A stretch of DNA of 64,000 nt from Boesenbergia rotunda (taxonomy: Eukaryota > Streptophyta > Magnoliopsida > Zingiberales > Zingiberaceae): contig JAGFNQ010004746.1 in assembly GCA_024364735.1 (NCBI GenBank), positions 341,179 through 405,178 of the forward strand. The letters are read 5' to 3'. Shown here piece by piece: positions 43,891 to 56,430 of the stretch (positions are counted from its first letter, which is position 1; the number at the start of each line of letters is the position of its first letter). The translations under genes and the position numbers were made by a program. A model generated the notes under the pieces. It made no database searches, was not told the origin of the DNA, and saw nothing but the letters and a program-made list of their open reading frames with translations.

Positions 43891-44596
43891 CAGAATTCAT
43901 AGGATATGGGACGAAGGTATTTGCTTAGATGATCCTGAACAAATTAGAGATTCGGGTGTTAAATTTTTCGAAAATCTTTTAACAGGCGATAGTTTTGATG
44001 GTGATGTAGCAGATTTATCTAATATCCCTATGCTAATTAACAATACGGAGAATGCAGATTTGATAGCGATGCCTACTATGGAGGAAATTAAACAAGTTAT
44101 TGAAGAAATGGATCAAGACAGTGCAGCTGGTCCAGATGGCTTCTCAGCTTTCTTTTATGTTTTCTGTTGGGACATTGTCAAAGATGATGTATGTCATGCA
44201 GTAATTGATTATTTCAAAGGAGAGTCTATACCAAAGGGGATGAACACTACAACTATTGTATTGATTCCAAAAGTGGAAAATGCTCAAAGTTGGCAAAATT
44301 TCAGACCTATCATCCTTTGCAATGTTTCTTATAAGATTATTTCTAAATGCTTGGCAAATAGATTGAGAAAGACCTTACATAAGGTAATCTCACCAGCACA
44401 GAGTGGCTTTGTGGAGGGAAGGCTGATATCAGACAACATCCTCTTAGCTCAGGAATTAAATTACAAACTCAATTATCATGTGCGGGGGGGGGGGAATCTG
44501 ATCTTGAAACTAGACATGGCAAAAGCTTTTGATCGTGTTCAGTGGAGTTTATTATTCAGAATAATGTCAGCTTTTGGTTTTTCTACACCCTTTATC
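43883..44596 (+). pseudogene. LINE reverse transcriptase, first half
   Basis: Open frame with the usual plant LINE motifs: AAGPDGFSAFFYVFCWDIV, VLIPKVENAQSWQNFRPIILCNVSYKIISKCLANRL, SPAQSGFVEGRLISDNILLAQEL and LILKLDMAKAFDRVQW (with the first catalytic Asp). It is cut after FGFSTPFI by the solo LTR at 44597. Confidence 0.92.
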
Positions 44597-46882
44597 TGTT
44601 GGGACCGGGTGCATGTTGACAAGGATACAGGTTCGCAAAATTTTAAATTTTTACGTGCAGCGGAAGAATTAGCATAAAATAATTTCTTAAATTATTATAA
44701 CCACGTATCTAGCATGCAACCTTATGGTGTGTGGACATGATCATAAAATAAAACTTTGTGGAAAAGTAAACTAATTTACTTTATACCTCTCGTAACTCGA
44801 AGTAAGGGACGAGATCCAACCGTAGCGTCCCTTGGAAGCTTCGCCTCTATTCGCGTCCACGCCGAGTTCTCTTCGGGATGACTTCGCAAAGTCACGAGTT
44901 TTATGCCAACGAGAACTACTAGATTCTCTAAAGGCACAACTAGAAGATCAAGAAAGAGGAAAGGAAACTAACCACCAAGAGTCGGAATCTAAATTCCGGG
45001 AAGGAAGGAGATGTGATCCGCTTCTTCTTCTTCTTGGTTGGCTTCTCCTTGGTAATGCTTGCTCACGGCAACTCCTTGGAAGAGTGGGGTGCGCCGGCCC
45101 TAGGTGGAGCAATGAGCGCCGGCCCTAAGGTGAACAAAGGGGTGCCGACCCTAAGGGGAAGGAGAAGGAGAGGAAGAGAATAAGAGAGAGAGAGGGAGAG
45201 AGTTAATCTCTTGATTACTCTATTGATTGGAATTCAAGGCTAGCCTTTGTTCCTTTATATAGTAACCTCTCCCTTGCCAAGTCTCCCTCTTAACGAAATT
45301 TTCATAAGAAATTTATCCTATAAATTCTTTTATTAATTATTCCGTTTAAGCCAAGTTTTATTATAACTAACTTTATAATAAAACAAATACCTTCTCTCCT
45401 GTTATTATGAAATAAATTTTATAAGAAATTTATAAATTTTCTTATTATGGAAAAATCAATTCATAATTGATTTTATAAAATTAAAATAAACCATTCCATG
45501 GATCATTTTAATTTCCATAAAAAGGGAATAAATTTTTATAAATTTATTTCTATAAATTTCTTTATACAAATTTATTTATCCATAATTTATAAAACAAATC
45601 ACGCTAGATTTATTTTATTAATTAAACCAAATAAATTGGTTTCTCCCCTTTGTAGTGGCCGGCCAAACCAAGAGGGTGGACACCCTCTTTGGCCGGCCAA
45701 ACCGAGCCGAACCCATCGCGAATTAAACTCATTTAATTCACCCAATAAGCCTTCAAAAGACTTAGCCATTTTTAGCTTCCGTCGCGCCTCTGATAAATTC
45801 AGATTCGACTTATTTCTCTTGATCGGAAAATCTAATTTTCAACTCGTTTTAAATCCCTCGGATTACTCGTAGTGCATGTGACTAAATAGGCTTTCGATTT
45901 ATGTTGGCTGTCTATAATCAACCAATTATAGAACGATCATGAGTGGCACCTAGTAGTACATCATGACCCCCAATTAATCGAAAGATCAACGGTTGACCTC
46001 AGAAAGAATTCCGAAACCCTTCAGCAGCTCTAATGAATCGTGCCCCATTCCCTTCACCATCTTATACCCACTTGGTTCAGGACATGGTCTATTTGTGTCA
46101 GTCCCCACTTGACTGACTACGTCACACCTAGCCCAAGTAGTGTCTTTCTCGTCCTTTGGATTTCTAATTACTCTCATGTATTTAAGAGACTATACTCTAA
46201 ACATGATATGCTCTGGCCAGAGGCTTTGAGTAACAATCCGACGATAGGCCTAGTTATACATCTCCTCGAAAGGAGTGGTGAATCCTTTGTAGGCTGTTCA
46301 AACATCTTCGGGCACTTTGGCTTATACCCAATCATCCTGGGTCCACACCTCCTTGGAGATGCTTGCTTAAGATGTTAAAGTATAAGTCTCCATGACCAAG
46401 ATGACTTGAACACCGCAAGTCAAAGGAACATCGCACTTAAGCTGCAGTAAGAACTTCATTGACATATCTATATAGATTACCATATGAAGTTTTACAGCTA
46501 GTCACTCCAATGAACTAGTTCCCTTAACTAGCATCCATGTTTATCTCCGGACATCCCAATGTCACCAGCCAGTGAGAATTAGCTGATTAGAGAATAACTC
46601 ATGCTAGTCTCAACAGAATTGATAGTGTCCGTTTTTATCAATTCATCGACTAGGGATATTTTCAATACTTCACAATTACACATGTAGAGATAATCACTAG
46701 TTGTGATCCCATCACAAATTCTCTTATGCTGTGAATTATATTGCGGACATTCAGTAGATGAGTTTAAGATCCCAATCAAATACACTAACATGTATACTCA
46801 AATAGTGAATTATCATTTATTAAAATAAATGTTTACAATCATAAGGCGATTGCCTTAGGACACTTCTCTCATATCACTAACA
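44597..46882 (-). mobile_element. Solo LTR, TGTTAGTGATATGAG family, copy 3
   Basis: Plus-strand ends TGTTGGGACCGGG...ATATCACTAACA, flanked by TTATC (44592-44596 and 46883-46887). It is 2286 bp, shorter than copies 1 and 2, mostly through loss of AT-rich DNA at 45400-45600. The TATA box is at 45252-45262 (minus). It is the youngest layer of the right-hand nest that can be ordered: it sits in a LINE that sits in a copia element. Confidence 0.95.
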
Positions 46883-46887
46883 TTATC

Positions 46888-48462
46888 AATCTCATTAGGG
46901 GATGTGTAGCTCATAGTTGGTTTTCAATTTGTATTAATGGTCATCTTTCAGGCTTTTTTCAAGCAAAAAGGGGGCTCAGACAAGGTGATCCCATCTCCCC
47001 TTTCCTATTCATTATAGCTGCGGAATTTTTTTCTAGAGGATTGGAAGAATTTTTTATCAAAAATCCCAGGATGTGTTTTTCCACGGGATGTGACATGAAA
47101 GTTTCTCACTTAGCCTTCGCAGATGATATTATGATTTTCATGAATGGATCCATTGATTGTGTTAAAAAGATTAAGAACTTTCTTAGTTCCTATGAGGCTC
47201 AATCAGGTCAAGCCATAAGCGCAGGGAAAAGTTTGGTGTATCCATCAAGAAACATCACAGATACACGTAGAAAACTAATTTCTGGGATTACAGGATTTAC
47301 AGAAGGATCTTGGCTGATAACCTACTTGGGTACCCCTATTTTCGGTGGCAAAAAAAAGACAACATATTATCTACCTTTGTTGGACAAAATAAGGAAAAAG
47401 CTCCTTAGTTGGAACTTATCAAAACTATCACATGGAGGTAGGCTTATATTGATTCAAAGTGTTCTATGTTCTATGCCTTTGTATTTACTACAAGTGCTCC
47501 TTCCTCCTTTGTCTATACTTCATAAGTTGGAGATGATATTGGCGAATTTTTTCTGGGGATCAGCGGCCCCAAATAGGAAAATACACTGGATAGCTTGGAA
47601 GGAGATATGCCATCCGAAAATGGAAGGAGGTTCAGGAGTAAGGAGTTTGGCTGATTTTAGCACAGCAATGGCAATCAAGTTATGGTATAGATTTAGAGAG
47701 CAATCAACTCCATGGGCAATATATCTTGGGAAAATGTACTGCAAGAAAAACCATCCAGTAGTAGTTCCTACTAAAAGTAGTGCCTCTTCATGTTGGAAAA
47801 GGATGTATAAAATTCGCAATTTGGCAGAGTCAAATGTTGGCTGGATTTTGGGAGAAGGTAAACTCAATCTTTGGTTTGATAATTGGTTGGATAGTGGGCC
47901 CCTGTATCAGTCTATTTTGTTACCAGGGAAGACTGATACAATGATATTTGATCTCATGGATAACGGGGCTTGGAGATTGCATACTTTCAGGTCTCTTCTA
48001 CCAGAGAATGTAGTAGCAGAAATACATAAAATTCCCATACAGCAGGAGAAATCTGATCATATTGTATGGAAACCTTCGATGGATGGTATTTTTTCATTAA
48101 AATCAGCATGGAACAGCTTGCGGCAGATTCAGCCTATGGACTCCTTTAACTCTGTAATTTGGAGTGGTATTCTTTCCCCAAACATTTCTATCTTTGTATG
48201 GCGTTTTCAGAAACTAAGGTTCCCGGTGGATAACATATTACAGCAAAGAGGAATTCACTTGGCTTCTCGATGTCAATGTTGTAATTCTTCAGAATCTTGG
48301 GATCACTTATTTTTTTCGGGTCCAATAGCTAAAGAGGTATGGTCTTATTTCATTAATGCCTTTTCTTTAAATAGATTTCGTCCTTGGGAGGTCTGGAAAT
48401 TTGGTCATAACTGGTCGAAATTTGGACACATCAAAGAAGCGCTGCCCCTTCTTATTCTATGA
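46888..48462 (+). pseudogene. LINE reverse transcriptase, second half, and zf-RVT
   Basis: Continues with SICINGHLSGFFQAKRGLRQGDPISPFLFIIAAE, SHLAFADDIMIF (the FADD catalytic motif), SLSYLGTPIFGGKK-like ITYLGTPIFGGKK, and the long RVT C-terminal region. Next comes a zf-RVT block, ISIFVWRFQKLRFPVDNILQQRG...CQCCNSSESWDHLFFSGPIAKEVW. The frame ends at a TGA (48460-48462) where related LINEs have Trp, followed by a frame change into the RNase H part. Residues from MEEFFIKNP at 47041 onward are uninterrupted. Confidence 0.92.
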
Positions 48463-49186
48463 CATCTGTGGATCGCTAGGAATGACGCCAAGCATCGTGA
48501 AATTAAAATGGAGGGAGAAAAAAATCTGTAAAGACATTATACATTATCTCCATATGGGGAAAGCAGCTGGAACAATAAATTACAAGCATTGGAAAGGATA
48601 TATGTCGGTTGCAAGGGATTGGGGAGTGGATTTCAAAATTCAAACTAGAAATATAATTTCAATTGTGTATTGGAGAAAGCCAAGGATGGGAAGTTTTAAA
48701 TTGAATACGGATGGATGTTCAAAGGGGAATCCAGGGATAGCATCGTATGGAGCAATTATTAGAGATCATGTAGGCCAACTCGTAATGGCTAAACATGGTT
48801 CTCTAGGACTTGGCAATAATATAATGGCGGAATTGATGGCAATTCAACATGGTTTAGAGATGTGTAAGGCTTACAACCTATGGCCAGTCTGGCTTGAATC
48901 GGATTCTATAGTTGCCTTGAAGATTATCAAATCTCCGAAGGTAGGATGGGAGTTTCGAAAGTTTGTGTTAAGAATAAAATACCTGATCAGGAAATATGAA
49001 GTTATTTGCACGCATGTTTATAGAGAAGCAAATGCTGCGGCAGATTACCTTGCAAATAAAGGCTTTGGCTTTAACGGAGATAGAACACTGAAGGATTGGA
49101 AAGAGGATAAGATTCTATATGGTATATGTAAGACTGATAAATCGGATTTACCATATATTAGATTGACTCAAAAATTTATTGCATAA
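48463..49186 (+). pseudogene. LINE RNase H domain
   Basis: Frame-shifted from the preceding part. Motifs in order are FKLNTDGCSKGNPGIASYGAIIRD (catalytic Asp), NNIMAELMAIQHGLEMC (Glu), VWLESDSIVAL (Asp) and THVYREANAAADYLANKG (His/Asp). All four catalytic positions of the RVT_3-type RNase H are present. The stop is at 49184-49186. Confidence 0.9.
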
Positions 49187-50358
49187 AATGTATTCTATGG
49201 CTGATTCTATTAGGTTGATCCTTTGGTCTTCATATATAGATCCTATATGAATGGTGGTGATTCTTGTTTTTTGGAAATTAATGGCATAAGGAGCCTCTAA
49301 TGAGTAACAAGTCTATCACAATGGCTGTGGTTATGAAGTTAAAAGTATGCTACATATGCTGGAAAATTAATTGACTGGAGTAGGATGTTCCAGCTCTCTT
49401 GATTCTTTCTATGTTTTGCTGAATATGTTGAAGATCTTATCACTTGGTTTTCGAATAAAAAGCATGAAGGTAGTCTATGCCTGAATTTCTTATAAGTACA
49501 CTCTTGCTTCTTTGATTCTTAAAAGTTCATATGGTTCTGAGGATCTTCTGGATATATTTGCGGATTGTGTTTCCATAATTTTGAAAAATGCTGATAATCT
49601 GAAAGAGAATATCAATTGTAACATGAGGGACTCTTGATGGTTATTTTCTATTTGGTGCTGAATCTAGAGCAGTTACTATGAAGGCTATGAATCAAATTCT
49701 CTTCTGTTTAAGCATTGGAAACACGGCTTCGTGTCTCTAAAACATTTGCAGGCTTTTAAAGCGTGTTATTTGTTTACCATCAGAGGCTTTCTTGCAAAAA
49801 TTCTGATAATAGTTTTGGTTGACTTATGTATGCGTCTTGGGGTCTTATGGTCTGCCATCAAAGGTTTATTTCTTGCAAAATTTTGATAATTGTTTGGTTG
49901 AATTCTGTATGCTTTGTCTTGTGGTCTTATGGAATGGTTGATGAAATCTTATTGAGAATGCAATGAAGATCCTGTATAGAATATGTTCTGGAAAGACTGG
50001 CTGACTTCTGTATGCTTTACGTCTTGTGGTCTCATAGAATGGCTGATGATTTCTTATTGTGAATGCTATGAAGAACCTATATAGAATATACTCCGGAAAG
50101 ACTGGCTGATTTTTGTAAGAATTGGAACTTGATTCTTGGTGGAAAAAGGTGGGCAATTTCTTAAGTAAGCAGAGTTTTTCGAATAGTGATGAAAGCAATG
50201 AAGATGATAACAATCAATCTTTTACTTTGATTATTAAATTGTAAATCATTTTGTTTTTCTTCCATGTAACTCCATATTAGAAGGTCAGGTCTGGTCCCCC
50301 TTCTAAATATGGCTTTTCTCTTCTTGGAATAAGATCCTTTCTTTAGTTAAAAAAAAAG
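49187..50358 (+). other. LINE 3' UTR
   Basis: No gene. The stretch 49860-50120 has two to three diverged repeats of about 85-100 bp (TTGTGGTCTTATGGAATGG...CTGTATGCTT). It ends in an A run before the target duplication. Confidence 0.6.
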
Positions 50359-50660
50359 GAAAGGACGAACCAGCTGAACCCACAAATGACAAAAACAAGC
50401 CCAACGTGACTTGCTACGGGTGCAAGAAGAAGGGTCACTACAAGACAGAGTGTCCAAACTTGAAGGAGACCAAGAAGACAAGAAGAAAGAAAACACTCCA
50501 AGCAACCTGGGACGAATCTTCCTCAGAAGAAGAAGAAGAAGCACCCCAGTCAAACCTACTAGCCCTGACCGCCTCAGAAGAAGTCGAGACCGAGTCAGAA
50601 TCAGAACAGGACGACGGCAGACTAACCTTTTCAGAAGACGGCGAAATCAAGGTAAGTGGT
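50359..50660 (+). pseudogene. copia gag, zinc-knuckle part
   Basis: After the second copy of the LINE target duplication the gag frame resumes: DEPAEPTNDKNKPNVTCYGCKKKGHYKTECPNLKE with a CCHC knuckle (CX2CX4HX4C), then a basic stretch and an acidic Ser/Glu-rich tail EEEEEAPQSN...SEQDDGRLTFSEDGEIKVSG. It is cut by the solo LTR at 50661 (TSD GTGGT). The CCHC knuckle binds the element's RNA during packaging. Confidence 0.92.
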
Positions 50661-52767
50661 TGTAACGCCCGCTTTTTTTTTTCTTTCCATAAAGCGGCGT
50701 TACGTTAACATGAGTAGGGCAGGTGGACATCATAATGCAACGGAAAACTTTAAACTTACACATACATACCCTACTACCATTCCTAACATAATGACATGGG
50801 TACCTGGCATATTAACTTTATACTTTGCATCATATCATGTCATGCTTAACATCATGTCATAGAGTCACATAAGCCATTATTCAAACACGTAAGTAGCAAA
50901 CATAAAGTTCTAGCATAAGACCGGTAAACATATTGTTTTCGTGGCCAAGTCACTACCACACACACACATTCTCGTCCTCCTGCTGCTTCCTTATGGTCCC
51001 CTTGCATGATCTGCGGTATAAGAAAATAAGACTATAAGCACATTGGCTTAGTAAGACTCTTTCCTACTCACTAAAACCATTCGTCATATCATACAAGCAC
51101 ATATGAAACATTCAACATAGCATAACATAATTATCATTGCATAATTCTTAACATGAACGTAAGCATATAACATGACTTTCTTTAACATAACATAAGCATA
51201 TAACATGGTTCTTAACATAACATAAGCATAGCATGGTTCTTATCATAACATAAGCATAGCATGGTTCTTAACATAACATAAGCGTAGCATGGTTCTTAAC
51301 ACAACATAAGCATAGCATGGTTCTTATCATAACATAAGCATAGCATGGTTCTTAACATAACATAAGCATAGCATAATACATGACATAGACATAAACATAA
51401 TTCAACTTAACATGGCCTAATACATGACATAAACACAAACATAAATAAACATTCTTAACATGGCATGTTACATGGCATAAACATAAACATAAAGAAACAT
51501 TCTTAACATGGCATGATACATGACATAAACATAAACATAAAGAAACATTCTTAACATGCATGAGACATGGCATAAACATAAACATAAAGCATGAACTAAC
51601 CGGTATGACATAAACATAGGCATGCTTTCTATCATATCATATGGGCATCTTCTTAACATAACCATAAGCATAAATCGTTTACTATCATGCATATTGCTTG
51701 ACATGAGACATAAGTATAAGACATTACTATCATGGCATAACGCATAACATGAATGCACGAGTCTAATGCATATACATAAGGATGCTTAACTTTTAAAATC
51801 ATACTTTTAAATACTTAAACATCATCATAACATCATTGGGGGTCCTCGGCTTGTACCACATACATACATCATAAGCGCACATCCCTAAGTAAATACGAGG
51901 TCGCGAGCCCCGACCTACTAGGGTAAGGACAGCATAGTCGGTAGTCCCAGAACCGGGGTGTTCTTAAGGCGCCCATCCCTATTGCACAGCTTCGGTAGTG
52001 CCAGAACCGTGGACAACATAGTCGGTAGTCCAGAACCGGGGTGTTCTTAAGGTGCCCATCCCTTGGACCCATACTTCGGTCCGGTACAAGCCCATTCATA
52101 AAGTAAAATACTTTACATGCTTCATCATTCATAAAACATAGCATACATCTTCATTCATAAAACATGGCATGCATCTTCATTCATAACATAGCATGCATCT
52201 TCATTCATAAACATAGCATGTGTAACGACCCGGCCTGTCTACCGGCCCATTTACCGGTCTCACGACCGTCGTACCGTCAACCATCGACCGTGTCGTCATT
52301 CATAACATGACATGCATCTTTATTCATAAAACATAGTATGCACTTTCATTCATAAACATAACATGCATCTTCATTTATAAACATAACATGCATCTTCATT
52401 CATAGAACATGACCTACTTTCATAAACATCATTCTTATTCCTAGAGCGTGCATGATCATGGCATATAAGGTAAACATTGCATTTCATCCATTGAACATGA
52501 TATGTTTCCATAGACATTTATCCTAATCCATAGAACTTGCATGATCATGATTGCATAAGGTAAACATTGCACTTCATACATAAGCATGGTATTTATCTCA
52601 AGCATGCATGGGTAGGACTTCCATAAACATACCATCTTTCATCAAAGTACATGGCATAGGACATAAGACCTTCATAATAAACCCTATTAAGCATGACATC
52701 CAAATCATAAACATACAAACATAAAACATGGTGCTTAAGGTTAGGGCTGTAGGTAACTTAATTTCTT

Positions 52768-52877
<110 letters not shown>

Positions 52878-53950
52878 TTCATAATAAAGCATAAATCATC
52901 ATTCTTCAAACCCTAACTCCATCCAAACCCTAAATTCCTTTGCTTGGCCGAAACCTATAGGGAAGGGCTCCATCATTCCATTAACATGTAAGATAGTATA
53001 AGGTAAAGAACCAACCATACATTACTTACAAGACCATGGGGAGCCATTAGGGCTCATGATTAGGGCTAACCCTAACCTTTATCCCATCTTCATAAGGCTG
53101 GCCGAAACCCTCCAAGTCCATGAGTACATGGAAAATATCCCATAAAACCCCAATCAAACATTAAACACCAACCATACCCTACCATAGGGCCATTAGGACC
53201 CTTGCTTGAGGGAAGTCCTAACCTTTTTGCCCTAGACCCTTCTTGGCCGAAACTTACAAGGGTCACAAGACCTTGTGAAAATTCACATAAGTCACCCTCA
53301 ATCTCCCTTATAGCATGATAATACATAAAACACATACTTGAAGTTTTAGACCCAACCCCACCCATGGGTTCTTGAGGTTGGCCGAAACCCTAGGAGGTCC
53401 TAGGGTACCCAAAAATTTCTCCAAATCTCATTTTAACTTATATTCATCATGGAAAAACATTAGAAAGCATGAGAAATATTTTTAACATCATTTTGGACCC
53501 AAAAACCCTAAGGGCCGAAAGTCATAGGGTCACACCTCATGGTTTCTTCAATATAAATCCCAAAACCAACCTTATATCATTCTAAAAATCATAAAGGAAC
53601 TATTATACCACAGGTAAGGGAGTCTTACCTTGGTTGATCTTGATTATAAACCTTAGATTTGAGAGAAGGATGGAACTCTTGTTGCCTCTTGACCACCCTT
53701 AGCCCTTGTACTCTTGTGAAAACCTTAGATCTTGGAGATGAAGCCTTGGTGGAACTTTTTCTAAGGGAGATCTCCCTTTGAAGTGTTTGGCTAGAATGAG
53801 AAGGAGGGAGGAAGAAAAGTGACTTGATGGAAGAAGAGAAGTAACCCCCCATGCCTCTCTTTATAACTCATCAAGGAGGGTAAGTGAAGAGTCATGGTGT
53901 CTCTTCATTTTCCTTAAGCCTTAACCATAATCCATTTCATTTTCTCATAG

Positions 53951-54023
53951 CACTCCCTTGCTAGGTGAATTGGTTAGAGCATGCATGGTTGTACAAGAGG
54001 TCCAAGGTTCAATCCTTGGTGCA
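53951..54023 (+). other. tRNA-like Pol III block, LTR copy 2
   Basis: GCTAGGTGAATTGGTTAGAG (box A region) and GGTTCAATCC (box B, exact) with the same spacing and the same CCAAGG/CCTTGG stem as in copy 1 (13852-13915). The boxes are better kept than much of the DNA around them. Confidence 0.6.
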
Positions 54024-54485
54024 TGCACTAATTTTTTTATTTTATTTTCTATTATTTCAAAAATTCCTTAAAAATTCCCCCATAATTATGCTAATATTTT
54101 TTATTAAAATCCCTTTATATTTCTATAAATTTTTACCTAAAATTCACCAATAATCATGGTTCTAGAAAGCCCATATAAGGCCCATTAGTACTTAACTTCT
54201 CAATTTAAATAGGAAACCATGCTAAAACTCACCCATAATCATACTAATATTCCTAATTAAAATCCATTTATATTTATATTAAATTCTACCTAAAATCCAC
54301 TAATAATCATGGTACTAGAAAAGCCCATATAGGGCCCATTAGTACTTAGTTTCTCAATTTAAATGAGAAAAATCATGGATTTCTAGGCTAAGATTCGTAC
54401 TAATATCTCTAGATCCCTCGAAAAATTATCTAGACATGATCAATATTTTAAAGAAAATATTGAGAGAATTTTCCGGGTCGTTACA

Positions 54486-54985
54486 GTGGTTTCAATAGAA
54501 GTCAATTAAATGATCTTATTTCTTATCTTTCTCGAGATTTGGCGAAAGCTAAACTCCGAGTTGAATCCCTCCGACAGGAAGTAAAACTCCTGAAAGAGGT
54601 AGCTGACTCTAAATCCTTAACCGAGAAAGTTCAAGAAGGAACTCCTACTCAAGTTGAAAAACTTGAAAAAGAGAACTCCTCCCTGAAAACACAGGTTAAG
54701 GATCTTAGAGCTGCCTTAGAACGATTTACTTCTGGTTCCAAGAATCTTGACATGATTCTTGGAAAACAGAAGTCCGTTCTAAATCGATCCGGACTTGGCT
54801 ATAGAACCAAATCCCGACAAAGATCTCACTTTGCTGTACTGAACCAGTCCAGACCAAAAATTCAGGCATGGGTACCAAAACTATGCCTGAAACAACAAAC
54901 TGGATCAAATCAATATTGGATCCCCAAGGACAAGATTTACATCTTGCCAAACCATTATCGAGGCTATAGTCCAGGGGAGCCAAAT
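54486..54985 (+). pseudogene. copia gag, C-terminal coiled-coil part
   Basis: After the GTGGT duplication the frame resumes and is open from at least 54539. A heptad-rich stretch (AKAKLRVESLRQEVKLLKEV...VEKLEKENSSLKTQVKDLRAALERF) predicts a coiled coil. Then come GSKNLDMILGKQKSVLNRSGLGY and a linker with IQAWVPK...TGSNQYWIPKD. In SIRE/Maximus elements this linker leads into the protease, but here the frame stops at 54986-54988 and no protease follows. Confidence 0.85.
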
Positions 54986-55681
54986 TGAAAACAATATTTA
55001 TTGTTAGATAGAATTTAATTCTTGATTGAAATTTGCTTGATTGATTGCTTATTTAAATTTCTGCAATTTACCATGCTTAGACTTAGGTTAGTATAAGGAC
55101 TGAACAAACTTAACTGAAATTTGAAAACATAGTATTGGGTGGAGGTGAGATGATAGTACGTTAGGGAAACCAATTCTAATAAGATCAAGTTCACTTGGTC
55201 TCTTTAGACTAGTGAATCTAGCCGAAGCTACCGATCCAAAATCCAAACTAGTTAGACCAGAACTTTTCAAAGATTAATTTTGAAAATGAAATTTCATTAA
55301 ATGGCTTTGTCAAGGAAAGGGTTGATGATCCAATAAGGCTACGGCCAAAGAAGGCCTAGTGCCTCGCCAAGACTTGGAAGCCAATTTTTGAATTTCAAAT
55401 TCAAATTACTTTTTATCAAATTCAAATCTAACACAATTTTCAGTTAAGTATAGATTCAAACATTATCTTTCAGAACAAACTTAACTGTTTTCAAAAATTA
55501 ATTTAAGGTTTTCAAAATAAACTAACTTTTTCAAAATAATTTTACTTATCAGAACCTGTCTCACAAAACCTATAAGGCTAATGTGATTGAAAACCTTAGA
55601 TTTGGGTGAGACAGTAGAATTAAAACTCAATTATAAATTCTTTAATGCCTAAATTATGAGTTAAATCCTGTGGTTAAGATC

Positions 55682-55850
55682 ATGGTTAAACCATGGTCAA
55701 CATGGTCAACACGGTCAAACCATGGTCAACATGGTCAAACCATGGTCAACATAGTCAAACCATGGTCAACATTGTCAAACCACAGTCAAAGCAGTCAAAT
55801 CAATTCAAACTATGGTCAAACCGATTAAACCTTGGTCAAACGATGACAAG
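55682..55850. repeat. About 21-bp ATGGTCAAC tandem repeat
   Basis: Seven to eight units of the form ACCATGGTCAACATGGTCAA with growing divergence to the right (AAACCACAGTCAAAGCAGTC). GGTCAA/TTGACC is the core of W-boxes bound by WRKY factors when preceded by T on the opposite strand (TTGACC/T). Whether any is bound is unknown. Confidence 0.8.
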
Positions 55851-55877
55851 ACATAAAACTTGTCTTTTCCTATACAG

Positions 55878-56131
55878 TCCCGGGCGCCCGGAACCACGCG
55901 GGCGCCCCCACCATGCTTTTTCCCTCTCTCGAGGCGAAAAGTTGAGTCTGACCCTTGACCAGGGCGCCCGAAACCACGCGGGCGCCCCATCACAGCCAAT
56001 GCAGCAAAAGCTGCAAACTCGCCTTGAACCGGGCGCCCGGAGCACTCCGGGCGCCCCTATCTAGCTGCAGTCTCTGCCAAAGGCAGAGACCACTGACCCG
56101 GGCGCCTGGGAGCTCCCGGGCGCCCCCATAG
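55878..56131. repeat. GGGCGCCC palindrome array, internal copy
   Basis: About eight copies of GGGCGCCC, paired as in the LTR: CGGGCGCCCGGAACCACGCG, GGGCGCCCGAAACCACG, CGGGCGCCCGGAGCACTCCG and a final CCCGGGCGCCCCC. It resembles the LTR array in core and pairing but not in spacer sequence. Confidence 0.9.
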
Positions 56132-56136
56132 AAATG

Positions 56137-56148
56137 CCTATATAAGGG
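56137..56148 (+). promoter_or_regulatory. Internal TATA box before the envelope-position ORF
   Basis: CCTATATAAGGG lies about 13 bases after the last GGGCGCCC unit and about 110 bases before the first candidate start codon. Array, TATA box and GGGC-type downstream bases repeat the order seen in the LTR promoter (38866-38876). Confidence 0.55.
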
Positions 56149-56249
56149 CATCCGAACCTTCTCCTCTTCCCACACCAAAAACCAACTTCCTTCCTCACTT
56201 CCTTCCTTCCAAGAAGATCAAGTGACACTTGTGCTTCTCAAATCTCACT

Positions 56250-56345
56250 ATGCCTCCCTGGTATGATTTATCTTATGCATTTACAATTATTTTTAAATTC
56301 TTTAATACACTTAGAATTACTCTCTTCTTATACCTCTTAACTTAG
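56250..56345 (+). other. Possible 11-nt first exon and 85-bp intron of the envelope-position ORF
   Basis: ATGCCTCCCTG (56250-56260) is followed by GTATGA and an AT-rich stretch ending CTTAACTTAG at 56345. The downstream sequence then reads, in phase with the ORF, KRRANQAQENPGAEPSPDPRF up to the ATG at 56431. Joining would give MPP, then a codon that is now TGA, then KRRAN. A single base change from AGA would explain the stop, which suggests that an ancestral spliced start has been lost here. This is an inference from splice-site matches and phase only. Confidence 0.35.
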
Positions 56346-56430
56346 AAAACGCCGAGCAAACCAAGCCCAAGAGAACCCCGGTGCCGAACCTAGTCCCGAC
56401 CCTAGGTTCCCTACCCTAGAATTATGTAAT

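Larger units (their letters stand above)
42837..50358 (+). mobile_element. LINE (non-LTR) element, 5'-truncated, inserted in copia gag
   Basis: Flanked by a 13-bp duplication GAAAGGACGAACC (42824-42836 and 50359-50371) with an A run (50349-50357) at its 3' end. This is the mark of target-primed insertion. It holds a partial endonuclease, a reverse transcriptase, a zf-RVT region and an RNase H domain in plant LINE order. The 5' end begins inside the endonuclease, so it was truncated on insertion. It is about 5.2 kb without its nested solo LTR and TSD. The coding sequence has several stops and frameshifts. Confidence 0.93.
54989..56249 (+). other. Internal non-coding region where pol should be
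   Basis: About 1.3 kb with no protease, integrase, reverse transcriptase or RNase H. It contains tandem CATGGTCAACATGGTCAAAC repeats (55682-55850), a GGGCGCCC array (55878-56131), a TATA box (56137-56148) and a short leader. It reads as a promoter region for the ORF that follows. Confidence 0.7.
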
